Shown here: positions 1 to 5,263 of the stretch, piece after piece
Position numbering within the stretch: position 1 is the first letter of the stretch
Layout of the letters: the number at the start of each line of letters is the position of its first letter
Assembly: GCA_020028375.1 (NCBI GenBank)
Contig: JAHZNX010000148.1
Coordinates: 1-6,015, forward strand
DNA: 6,015 nt
From: Betaproteobacteria bacterium
GTDB lineage: Bacteria > Pseudomonadota > Gammaproteobacteria > Burkholderiales > SG8-41
Direction of reading: 5' to 3'
Notes under the pieces: model-generated
What the model saw: only the letters and a program-made list of their open reading frames with translations
Told to the model about the DNA's origin: nothing
Databases searched by the model: none
Program-made: the position numbers and the translations under genes

Positions 1-809
1 AGATCCAGGTGCAGAAGGTGCACCGGAAGGCTCGCGGCCAGCTCGGCGTTGCCATCGATCCCGGCAAAGTATGTGGCAAGGACGATCCTGAGTCCGGGGC
101 AGGCCCGGGAGATTGCGGCATAGGCCGACTCATAGGCGCGCCTCGCTGCGTTCGGCAGATCCAGCGCCAGGAACGGTTCATCGAGCTGAACGTACTGTGC
201 GCCGAGGTTTTCCAGCTCTTTCAGGATCTGCAGGTAAACCGGTAGCAGCCGGTCCAGGTGGTCGAGCCGGTTAAATCCCCGCTCTTTCTCCTTGCCCAGG
301 AGCAGATAACTCACCGGCCCGATCAACACCGGCTTGGCGTTGATGCCGAGCGCTTTCGCCTCCTGAAATTCATCCATGACCTTCCGCGAGGTCAGGCTGA
401 AGGTTTGATTCTTCGCAAACTCCGGGACCAGGTAGTGGTAGTTGGTGTCGAACCACTTGGTCATCTCCATGGCAATGAGGTCGAGACCGCCTTTCTGATA
501 GCCCCGCGCCATGGCGAAGTACAAATCCAGCTCGGAACCGCCGGGCTTGTCGAGCAAAGGTTTGTATCGCGCGGGTATCGCGCCGACCATGAGCGAGAGA
601 TCGAGCACATGGTCATAGAGCGAAAAATCGTTGCAGGGAATCAGATCGATGCCGGCTTCCTGCTGCAGCCGCCAGTGGTTGCGGCGGAGGACGCGACCGG
701 TTTCCAGGAGTTCAGCAAGGCTGATCCCGGAAGACCAGTAACTTTCGCAGGCTTTCTTGAGCTCTCTGTGGCTACCGATCCGCGGATAGCCGAGGTTGTG
801 TGTGAGCAT
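1..809 (-). CDS. metE: Cobalamin-independent methionine synthase MetE, N-terminal part (partial at left edge)
   Basis: This enzyme transfers the methyl group of 5-methyltetrahydropteroyltri-glutamate to homocysteine in the cytoplasm, the last step of methionine synthesis, without vitamin B12. The minus strand is open from the ATG at 809-807 through the window edge, giving 269 visible codons of a family usually near 755-770 residues. The start reads MLTHNLGYPRIGSHRELKK and matches the MetE N-terminus. The RELK motif (residues 15-18) and the Lys of MTKWF (K118) match the folate-binding residues known in E. coli MetE. FDTNYHYLVPEF (120-131), KPVLIGPVSYLLLGK (about 165-180), QLDEP and ATYF are further family blocks. 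This is the Meth_synt_1 half; the zinc-binding catalytic half lies outside the window. A GGAGGG (825-820) lies 10 nt before the ATG. The upstream region is long and rich in palindromes, so the gene is probably regulated, but I see no B12 box. Confidence 0.97.
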   Translation of the reverse strand, partial: MLTHNLGYPRIGSHRELKKACESYWSSGISLAELLETGRVLRRNHWRLQQEAGIDLIPCNDFSLYDHVLDLSLMVGAIPARYKPLLDKPGGSELDLYFAMARGYQKGGLDLIAMEMTKWFDTNYHYLVPEFAKNQTFSLTSRKVMDEFQEAKALGINAKPVLIGPVSYLLLGKEKERGFNRLDHLDRLLPVYLQILKELENLGAQYVQLDEPFLALDLPNAARRAYESAYAAISRACPGLRIVLATYFAGIDGNAELAASLPVHLLHLD

Positions 810-819
810 GTTCACCTTT

Positions 820-825
820 CCCTCC
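820..825 (-). promoter_or_regulatory. Ribosome binding site of metE
   Basis: On the minus strand GGAGGG precedes the metE ATG by 10 nt, with AAGGTG between them as an alternative weaker match. This supports the ATG at 809-807, which also fits the expected MetE N-terminus. Confidence 0.7.
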
Positions 826-954
826 ATTCTCGATAATGAACGGCACGCACATTCGAGTGCTTCCCGATGCGTCCCGGAATGAGGAAAGGCGAACGCCGGA
901 ACAGTGGGCAATGCTCGGCAAAAACTTATGCGTTACTAACAGTTGCGCGACAGC

Positions 955-971
955 TCGTGATTCGCACACGA
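955..971. repeat. Inverted repeat TCGTG-N7-CACGA
   Basis: The arms at 955-959 and 967-971 are perfect 5-bp complements around a 7-nt loop. The repeat lies about 150 bp upstream of the metE start and next to the larger palindrome at 983-997. It could be part of a regulator site or a leader hairpin; its function is unknown. Confidence 0.4.
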
Positions 972-977
972 TTCCCT

Positions 978-997
978 GTTACTTCGCGTAACGCGAA
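978..997. promoter_or_regulatory. Nested palindromes upstream of metE, candidate operator
   Basis: TTCGCG-TAA-CGCGAA (983-997) is a perfect 6-bp-arm inverted repeat with a 3-nt centre. It overlaps a second one, GTTAC-TTCGC-GTAAC (978-992). The position, about 170 bp upstream of the metE ATG, suits a transcription factor site or the 5' end of a structured leader. The sequence does not match the MetR (TGAA-N5-TTCA) or MetJ consensus. The assignment as an operator is inference from symmetry and position. Confidence 0.4.
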
Positions 998-1012
998 ACC
1001 TTATCCGGTGGA

Positions 1013-1024
1013 TGAAGCAATTCA
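1013..1024. promoter_or_regulatory. TGAA-GCAA-TTCA, MetR-like half-sites with 4-nt spacing
   Basis: The arms TGAA and TTCA are those of the MetR consensus that controls metE in enterobacteria, but the spacer is 4 nt instead of 5. It lies about 205 bp upstream of the metE ATG. The arms are short enough to occur by chance, so this is a weak candidate. Confidence 0.25.
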
Positions 1025-1099
1025 GGGCAAAAATAGTGTAGCGGATTTTGAGGTCTAGAACCGGGTCGGCGCAGCACAGGGCATTGATCTGCAAATACC

Positions 1100-1120
1100 C
1101 GGTGATGGGTGATGGGTGAT
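1100..1120. repeat. Three-copy heptamer tandem repeat (GGGTGAT)
   Basis: The units at 1100-1106 (CGGTGAT), 1107-1113 and 1114-1120 (both GGGTGAT) form a short direct tandem array. It lies in the spacer between the HEPN gene and the metE upstream region. A related but shorter tract (CATCACTCATCAC) occurs at 5225-5237. No function is apparent; it may be a slippage-prone simple repeat. Confidence 0.6.
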
Positions 1121-1194
1121 TGCGCTCAACCCCGGTGACACCCGTATCTCGTCACCCGAAAGGCCGTGAGTCGTGATGCGGCCCCTCCGGCCCG

Positions 1195-1614
1195 CTAACG
1201 GAGCGGCTTCAGCGCATTGACCTTCGCCGCGACCTGCGAGCATGCCGCGATGAGGTCCGTGATGAGGCGTTCATCAATGCTCAAATCACCTTCATACTCG
1301 CCGCGGTTGCGGATTTCGTGCCCCTTGGCGAGGACTCGCCAGACTTCCGGCCCCAGCGCCAAGGTGTGCGGCAGCGCCTGAAAAACCACGTACCGGTTCG
1401 CCGGGCGGAAGCCATGATAGCGAAGCGCGGCCAAGCACAGCGCATGCGCAGCGTTATAGACGAGATCGAAGCGCCCTTCGAGTGAATTTTCGCGGTTATC
1501 CGCGTCTTTGAGGCGCGCAAGTCCCGCCCGCTTCAGTCCCTCGAACTCCCGCGCGTCCGGCGGCTCAGCCGACAGGGACTTTGCGGCGACAAGCCGCTCA
1601 AATGCCGAGGTCAC
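1195..1614 (-). CDS. HEPN-domain protein, partner of the upstream nucleotidyltransferase
   Basis: This 139-residue protein is predicted to be soluble, mostly helical and cytoplasmic. It has the size and look of a HEPN domain: helices around residues 45-67, 72-98 and 112-132, with the signature HEIRNRGEYEG at 99-109. HEPN proteins paired with MNT nucleotidyltransferases are typically RNase toxins or nucleic-acid-associated partners. Here the Rx4-6H catalytic motif reads R102-N-R-G-E-Y107, so Tyr replaces the His. The protein may therefore be a non-nuclease HEPN, or the Tyr may be a modification site. The start is GTG at 1614-1612 and overlaps the nucleotidyltransferase stop by 17 nt. No strong ribosome site is seen, so translation is probably coupled. 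It may belong to the SAV_6107-like HEPN group; I am confident of HEPN, less so of the subgroup. It ends at TAG 1197-1195, and no clear terminator follows. Confidence 0.85.
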   Translation of the reverse strand: MTSAFERLVAAKSLSAEPPDAREFEGLKRAGLARLKDADNRENSLEGRFDLVYNAAHALCLAALRYHGFRPANRYVVFQALPHTLALGPEVWRVLAKGHEIRNRGEYEGDLSIDERLITDLIAACSQVAAKVNALKPLR

Positions 1615-2272
1615 GTTCGGATCCGATCACCCACACCTTGGGCTGCTGCAGCACGCGTCTGACGAATGCGTTGTCTTCCTTCACCCGCCTGGCCAGCTCC
1701 TTTCGGCTGTAGACCGTGGGGTTGACCGTCCGGCCGAGCCTGGACCCCACCTCCCCGAGCGCGCCAAACACGTCCCCATAGGTGAGTTTGTCGCTCACGA
1801 CCATCAGGTCAATGTCGCTGCGCGTCGTGTCGCGCCGCTTGGCGACGGACCCGTACACGAAAGCCGCGACGATGCGCGGCGCAAGCGACGCAAGCGCCTC
1901 ACGCAATGGCCCGGCAAGACCGATCGTCTTAGTGGCAATGCCAATCAGCTCCTTATAGAGCGGCGACTCCGGGTTGGCCTGGTAGTGCTTCTGCGATCCT
2001 AGCCGGCGAACCGTCACCAGGCCGCTGGATTCGAGTCGGGCCAGTTCGCGCTGGATCGCACCTGAGCCGCCACCGGTCTGCCCGATCAGCTCCGTCGCGT
2101 AGAAACTGCGCTCGGGCTGTCCGAAAAGCAGCCCGAGGACGCGCTGCTGCGTGGTCGAGAACAGAGCGTCCGCGAGCCCTTCGCCCGGACCGCGTCCTGC
2201 GATTCTGTTCGCACGAGCCGTTTCGGGCTTCCTAATACCCATTCTGGGCATATTACTACCCAATTTGGGCAT
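1598..2272 (-). CDS. Winged-helix / MNT-type nucleotidyltransferase domain protein (HEPN partner)
   Basis: This cytoplasmic protein combines a DNA-binding domain with a minimal nucleotidyltransferase. Counted from the ATG at 2272 (224 residues), the winged helix spans about 38-100 (TQQRVLGLLFG, then RELARLESSGLVTVRRLG) and resembles ArsR/MarR-like regulators. The nucleotidyltransferase follows, with G141-S142-x10-D153-I-D155 (YGSVAKRRDTTRSDIDLMVV region) providing the metal and NTP-binding residues. In known HEPN/MNT pairs the GSx10DxD enzyme AMPylates and neutralises the HEPN toxin, and such a DNA-binding domain would suit autoregulation. The start is uncertain. GTG at 2293 gives 231 residues, ATG 2272 gives 224, and ATG 2251 or 2242 are shorter. 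The stretch before residue 20 is encoded by tandem palindromes and a promoter-like element, and the repeated MPKLGSN/MPRMGIR looks like a by-product of that DNA. The true start may be ATG 2242. Confidence 0.88.
   Translation of the reverse strand: MPKLGSNMPRMGIRKPETARANRIAGRGPGEGLADALFSTTQQRVLGLLFGQPERSFYATELIGQTGGGSGAIQRELARLESSGLVTVRRLGSQKHYQANPESPLYKELIGIATKTIGLAGPLREALASLAPRIVAAFVYGSVAKRRDTTRSDIDLMVVSDKLTYGDVFGALGEVGSRLGRTVNPTVYSRKELARRVKEDNAFVRRVLQQPKVWVIGSERDLGI
2216..2272. repeat. Three 21-bp-periodic palindromic repeats (two strong, one degenerate)
   Basis: On the plus strand ACCCATTCTGGGCAT (2237-2251) and ACCCAATTTGGGCAT (2258-2272) match at 13 of 15 positions and start exactly 21 bp apart, two helical turns. 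Each contains an inverted repeat, CCCA-TTC-TGGG or CCCAA-T-TTGGG. A third, degenerate copy, AGCCGTTTCGGGCTT (2216-2230), lies 21 bp further on and matches the middle copy at 10 of 15. Such phased palindromes are typical of operators bound by a dimeric winged-helix protein, plausibly the product of this same gene. Confidence 0.7.
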
Positions 2273-2278
2273 GATCAA
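2250..2278 (-). promoter_or_regulatory. Candidate sigma70 promoter of the nucleotidyltransferase-HEPN operon
   Basis: On the minus strand TTGATC (2278-2273) and TAATAT (2255-2250) are separated by exactly 17 nt. One palindrome (2258-2272) fills the spacer and the other (2237-2251) covers the end of the -10 box and the predicted start site near 2243. Repressor binding there would block RNA polymerase, so the arrangement fits autorepression. Each hexamer matches consensus at 4 of 6 positions. The assignment conflicts with translation from 2272 or 2293 and favours a leaderless or near-leaderless ATG at 2242-2240. Confidence 0.5.
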
Positions 2279-2389
2279 TCTCTTGCTTGTCACCCAGCAG
2301 TGGGTCGGACCCGCGCAATTCGTTGATCTGAAGGAACAACGGAATGCTGTTGAACGCCTCGGAGCACTTAGCGCCTCAGTTTCGGGGCC

Positions 2390-2421
2390 AAAAAAGCCAT
2401 TCCAGGACTGATCAGGTCCTG
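2390..2421 (-). terminator. Weak terminator-like hairpin after the rhomboid gene
   Basis: On the minus strand, about 55 nt past the rhomboid stop, CAGGAC and GTCCTG (2421-2416 and 2408-2403) form a 6-bp stem with a 7-nt loop. A run of six T (2395-2390) follows, but 7 nt separate it from the stem. This is longer than in a standard intrinsic terminator, so it is only a candidate for the end of the three-gene operon. Confidence 0.3.
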
Positions 2422-2476
2422 CCTGTTGCGCGTCGGGGCGCCTGAATGCTGAACTCGTGCAACCAAGAGCGTTTCG

Positions 2477-3136
2477 TCACCGGGTATCGCCGTCGCCCGG
2501 CTCCTCCGTTTCGTCTTCCCAGGAGTAGCGCTTGCGCGGCGGGATGTCCAGGCGCCGCAGCGCGATCGCCAGCGCGAGGCCGATTAGTGCGGCCGCCAGA
2601 TGGGTTTGCCAGGAAACCCCGGGCTGGATCGGTAATACGCCCCATACCATGCTGCCGTATAGAAATGCGACCAGCAGCGATGCGGCGATCGCGCGCCGGT
2701 CGAGCCGAATCAGTCCGGCGACGAATACATAGCTGACCAGGCCGTAGACCAGTCCGCTGGAACCGACGTGAACGGATCCGCCGGCGAACAGCCACACCGC
2801 GATGCCGGGCCCGAGGTAGACCGCCGGCAGCACCGTGAGCGCTGAATTCGGATAGAGGTACAGCATCCCCGTGCCCAGCACCAGCAACGGCAGTGAGTTG
2901 GCGATCAGGTGGACGGGGCCGCCATGGAGCAAGGGCGCGAGCAGAATGCCGGGCAGCCCGGCCAACTGGCGTGGACGGACACCGAAACGCTGCAGCTCCA
3001 AAGCGAGCGCCCAATTGACTATATCGATGAGCCAGATCAGTGCGACAAAGCCGAGCGCGATCTTGAGCGCCAGCCGGAAATTGGCGCGCGCCCGCTCAGA
3101 GCTGGCGTAGTCCGGGTCGAGAACGTGAATCTGCAT
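2477..3136 (-). CDS. Rhomboid-family intramembrane serine protease
   Basis: This is an inner-membrane protease of about 219 residues; the numbering here counts from the TTG codon just before the ATG, so subtract one for the ATG start. The catalytic serine lies in G126-S-S128-G129 and the paired histidine in WQTH180LAAALIG. H77 and N81 (HLIAN) match the HxxxN oxyanion residues of GlpG. Hydrophobic segments near 23-45, 62-70 with 78-96, 101-119, 126-143, 150-169 and 181-194 fit the basic six-helix rhomboid core. The tail (about 197-220) is hydrophilic and acidic. The ATG at 3136-3134 overlaps the stop of the upstream dehydrogenase gene as TGATG, so translation is probably coupled; a TTG one codon earlier is less likely. 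No strong ribosome site is visible. The substrate is unknown. Its place behind a SagB-like gene and a small protein suggests a shared task, but that is inference. Confidence 0.93.
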   Translation of the reverse strand: MQIHVLDPDYASSERARANFRLALKIALGFVALIWLIDIVNWALALELQRFGVRPRQLAGLPGILLAPLLHGGPVHLIANSLPLLVLGTGMLYLYPNSALTVLPAVYLGPGIAVWLFAGGSVHVGSSGLVYGLVSYVFVAGLIRLDRRAIAASLLVAFLYGSMVWGVLPIQPGVSWQTHLAAALIGLALAIALRRLDIPPRKRYSWEDETEEPGDGDTR

Positions 3137-4881
3137 CAATGATCGAGGCCATAAGGCGGCAAGGTGGTCAGGCGGGGATCCTCGACGTGGCCGCCGGTCG
3201 TGAAGTGGTAGAGGGACTGGAACGTCGCGTCGTTGAATCCAAAGACCTGATGGACCGGATCATCAAAGAAGCAGCCGATTCCCGTCGCACGGACGCCGGT
3301 CGCCTCCGCCTCCAGATAAAGCACCTGGCCGATCACCCCTGTCTCCCAGAAAAGTCTCCGGTAAAACGCGGGGCCGTAGCGCCGCAGGCTCGATTCGAAT
3401 TCCGCGATCATTCCCAGGGAAAACGCGCTATCCCCGGCGATAGCCTGTTGACAGCTGACCTGGGCAGCCAATTGGCGTGCATCGCCCGCTTCGAGGAGAA
3501 ACAGCGGCAAGTCCTCCGGACAGCCGGGGGGTGGGGTCCAGGCAAATTGCGGGTGCATCGCCCGCCTGAGCGAGCTTGGCTTTGCAGGATCCCGCGCCAG
3601 CATGTAAAGACCGGGAGCAAGGCCATCCACCCGATGGACGAACAGGGCGAGATGAACGGCCGGTTCCCAGGGCAGGACGTCCCAGGGCATCGGACGCCGG
3701 CCCACGTCACGATCCATCCGTGGCATGACGCGAGCCAGCATCGTGAAGAAGCTGCCGGCTGAAATCGAGGTCTTGCCGTCGAACGCGAGCGCGCTTCGCC
3801 GCTGACGGATTACCTGTCCGGCCCTTGGCTGATCCGGGGCGATGCCCGGCGCCTGAGCACTCGAATGGATTGGCGTCTGCGCTGCAGGCCCCCCGCGATC
3901 GAGTTCGATGACCCTCCGTTCCGCACTCGATTTCCACGAGGCGACTTCCACCTGGTTGAGGATCTCCCATTGCACGGGATCGTCCCGGCTCAGCCGGTTG
4001 GCCTTGCCGTGCCAGATGTGTCGCGTCATATCGCAAACGGCATCAGGGGCAAGCGACAAGGGCAAAGAGATTGAATTCCCCGTGGGAAGACCGGAATCCT
4101 GATCGTCGGGCCAGACGACGGCCAGGCAATCGGGGTGCTCGCGTTCCGCTCCCCCGAAATCCTCGGGTCGATCCACCCCCAGCATGGCGGCAACCGTGTC
4201 GTCCGCCAGGCCGTTCAACAGCAGCATGCGCCAGCCCAGGGTCTGGGCCGCAATGCGAGCGCTGCCGATCGCGTGCCCCACGTCATGCTGACAGTAGCGA
4301 AAGGCCCGCTCTCCGTACTTCCAGGTCTCCCGCCAGTTCACCGAGGTAAAGCCGACAAGAAAGGCCTGAGGCGGAAATGCTTGCGTGAGCGAAACAAAAC
4401 TCGATTCCGGCAACGCCGCCCGCAACTCCAGCGCATGCTCCTTCGCGGCATAGTGATAAAGACCCGGCAATGGCGAAATGCCCGGAACCGCGTCAATCAG
4501 CAAATACCCTTCGGTAGGATGCAGGTTGCCGCTCGACGGGTTGGCTCGAAGCGCCCAGCGGACCTCGCCGGCCTGCTTCCATGCCGATATGGCCAGCGAA
4601 TACTCAAGAAAGCGCGAAAGGGTGCGAACGGTGACCGGAGCGCCTGCAATGGCTCCAGGGCGATACAAGTCTTCATAGAGGGGCGAGAGCGGCGCGTCAT
4701 CAGGATTCAGGAGCGGCAGGGAAATGAGCGGAGCTCCCTCGAATCGTCGAAACGGATCCGGCTGATTCGCCCAGTCCATGTAGCCGAGCGAGCGCGCAGA
4801 GCGGAAGAAATGATGTTTCGTCTCCTGGTGGTAGCGCATGACCACTTCCAGGGGATCGAGCGACTCCGTGGACCCACTCAT
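3136..4881 (-). CDS. Double-domain SagB-type nitroreductase-like dehydrogenase
   Basis: This 581-residue protein is about twice the size of a single nitroreductase domain and contains two SagB/ThcOx-like halves. The N-terminal half (about 1-260) has the FMN-binding stretch RANPSSGNLHPTEGYLLI (112-129) and the block YCQHDVGHAIGSARIAAQTLGW (196-217). The C-terminal half (about 355-570) starts with RQRRSALAFDG (359-369) and has WETGVIGQVLYLEAEATG (512-529) and GIGCFFDDPVHQVFGF (534-549). Between them lies a less conserved linker with an Ala/Pro-rich part (about 332-352). SagB-type enzymes are FMN oxidoreductases. In streptolysin-like RiPP pathways they oxidise azolines to azoles, but many members stand alone with unknown substrates, and no YcaO or cyclodehydratase gene is visible here. 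No signal peptide or membrane segment is seen. The ATG overlaps the upstream small gene's stop as ATGA, and the stop overlaps the rhomboid start. Confidence 0.9.
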   Translation of the reverse strand: MSGSTESLDPLEVVMRYHQETKHHFFRSARSLGYMDWANQPDPFRRFEGAPLISLPLLNPDDAPLSPLYEDLYRPGAIAGAPVTVRTLSRFLEYSLAISAWKQAGEVRWALRANPSSGNLHPTEGYLLIDAVPGISPLPGLYHYAAKEHALELRAALPESSFVSLTQAFPPQAFLVGFTSVNWRETWKYGERAFRYCQHDVGHAIGSARIAAQTLGWRMLLLNGLADDTVAAMLGVDRPEDFGGAEREHPDCLAVVWPDDQDSGLPTGNSISLPLSLAPDAVCDMTRHIWHGKANRLSRDDPVQWEILNQVEVASWKSSAERRVIELDRGGPAAQTPIHSSAQAPGIAPDQPRAGQVIRQRRSALAFDGKTSISAGSFFTMLARVMPRMDRDVGRRPMPWDVLPWEPAVHLALFVHRVDGLAPGLYMLARDPAKPSSLRRAMHPQFAWTPPPGCPEDLPLFLLEAGDARQLAAQVSCQQAIAGDSAFSLGMIAEFESSLRRYGPAFYRRLFWETGVIGQVLYLEAEATGVRATGIGCFFDDPVHQVFGFNDATFQSLYHFTTGGHVEDPRLTTLPPYGLDH

Positions 4882-5147
4882 GGCGCATTGCGCTTGGGCG
4901 GTCTCTGGTGGAATTTCCTCACCGGTCTCTCACCATGACGCGGCCTGCCGCCGGGTCTGGAGTCGCCGCCAGGTGCAGGAGCGTTCCCCCGGGCATTCTG
5001 CTGCGGAACTCCCTCCCGATTGCCGGTGGCCAGCATGATCTCGAGCTCATTGAGCTCATCCCACTCGGCATCGGTCCGCTGCCTGTCCGGAATCGCCAGA
5101 AGCGCTTGCAGGCGAGCGCGAGGGGATATCGGTTGCGATTCATTCAT
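4878..5147 (-). CDS. Small hypothetical protein, first gene of the SagB-like/rhomboid operon
   Basis: I do not recognise a named family for this 89-residue protein. The first half (about 8-42) looks like a helical pair with many charged residues: RARLQALLAIPDRQRTDAEW and then DELNELEIMLATGN. The second half (about 45-89) is rich in Pro, Gly, Arg, Asn and Gln, is strongly basic and is probably disordered. There is no Cys, no signal peptide and no membrane segment. It is supported as a real gene by its 4-nt ATGA overlap with the dehydrogenase gene and by the promoter just upstream (5192-5219), which leaves a leader of about 38 nt. The ribosome site before the ATG is weak (GAGAT). It could be an adaptor, a nucleic-acid-binding protein or a substrate of one of the two downstream enzymes; nothing in the sequence decides between these. 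Confidence 0.7.
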   Translation of the reverse strand: MNESQPISPRARLQALLAIPDRQRTDAEWDELNELEIMLATGNREGVPQQNARGNAPAPGGDSRPGGRPRHGERPVRKFHQRPPKRNAP

Positions 5148-5191
5148 GGCGGCATTATCTCATCGTTGGATAAGGGCACTGATTCTGTGAG

Positions 5192-5219
5192 GCTATAGTC
5201 GGAGCTGCTTCGCTGTAAA
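5192..5219 (-). promoter_or_regulatory. Candidate sigma70 promoter of the small protein-SagB-like-rhomboid operon
   Basis: On the minus strand TTTACA (5219-5214) and TATAGC (5197-5192) are 16 nt apart, matching the consensus hexamers at 5 and 4 of 6 positions. The predicted start near 5185 gives a leader of about 38 nt before the ATG at 5147. On the plus strand the overlapping TATAGT (5194-5199) could be a -10 box for the divergent solute-binding gene, but no good -35 lies at the right distance. Confidence 0.5.
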
Positions 5220-5251
5220 CTCCCCATCACTCATCACGTTGTATCGAAACC

Positions 5252-5258
5252 GGAGGAG
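5252..5258 (+). promoter_or_regulatory. Ribosome binding site of the Bug-family gene
   Basis: GGAGGAG lies 5 nt before the GTG at 5264-5266 and is the strongest Shine-Dalgarno match in the window. It decides for this GTG, after which a typical signal peptide begins directly. Confidence 0.85.
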
Positions 5259-5263
5259 AACCC

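Larger units (their letters stand above)
810..1194. other. Gene-free interval upstream of metE
   Basis: I find no convincing gene in these 385 bases. The short open frames here resemble no protein family and have no matching ribosome binding site. The metE-proximal part (about 955-1024) holds several inverted repeats, described separately. The distal part holds a three-copy heptamer repeat and the octamer CCCGGTGA twice (1098-1105 and 1131-1138). A metE promoter must lie here on the minus strand. TACACT (minus strand, near 1040) is a possible -10 element but has no good -35 partner. No cobalamin B12 box, SAM riboswitch core or MetJ-type AGACGTCT box is recognisable by eye. Confidence 0.6.

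Noticed and set aside
9..836. Long plus-strand open frames at 9-245 and 258-836
   Set aside because: They lie antisense, codon-aligned, to metE, whose minus-strand protein matches the family from its first residues. The plus-strand translations resemble nothing.
810..1194. Cobalamin, SAM or SAH riboswitch upstream of metE
   Set aside because: I searched both strands by eye for the B12 box and for SAM-I, SAM-II and SAH cores. The closest string (GCCCACTG, minus strand near 905) lacks the surrounding conserved elements.
1141..1194. Intrinsic terminator after the HEPN gene
   Set aside because: A GC-rich imperfect inverted repeat is present (about 1178-1195), but it has an internal mismatch and no following T-run.
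2412..3014. 200-codon minus-strand frame overlapping the rhomboid gene
   Set aside because: It is Arg/Ala/Gly-rich without motifs, whereas the other frame gives a clear rhomboid with its Ser-His dyad.
4135..4938. 267-codon plus-strand open frame, and another at 3139-3762
   Set aside because: Both are antisense to the SagB-like gene and are rich in Arg with no recognisable domain. The minus-strand protein has clear nitroreductase motifs.
4878..5147. Azole/azoline RiPP precursor peptide next to a SagB-like enzyme
   Set aside because: The protein has no Cys and almost no Ser/Thr in its C-terminal half, has no leader/core boundary, and no cyclodehydratase gene is visible.
5166..5199. Plus-strand promoter TTGGAT...TATAGT for the Bug-family gene
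   Set aside because: The spacer is 22 nt, too long for sigma70, and the same bases fit better as a minus-strand promoter with 16-nt spacing.
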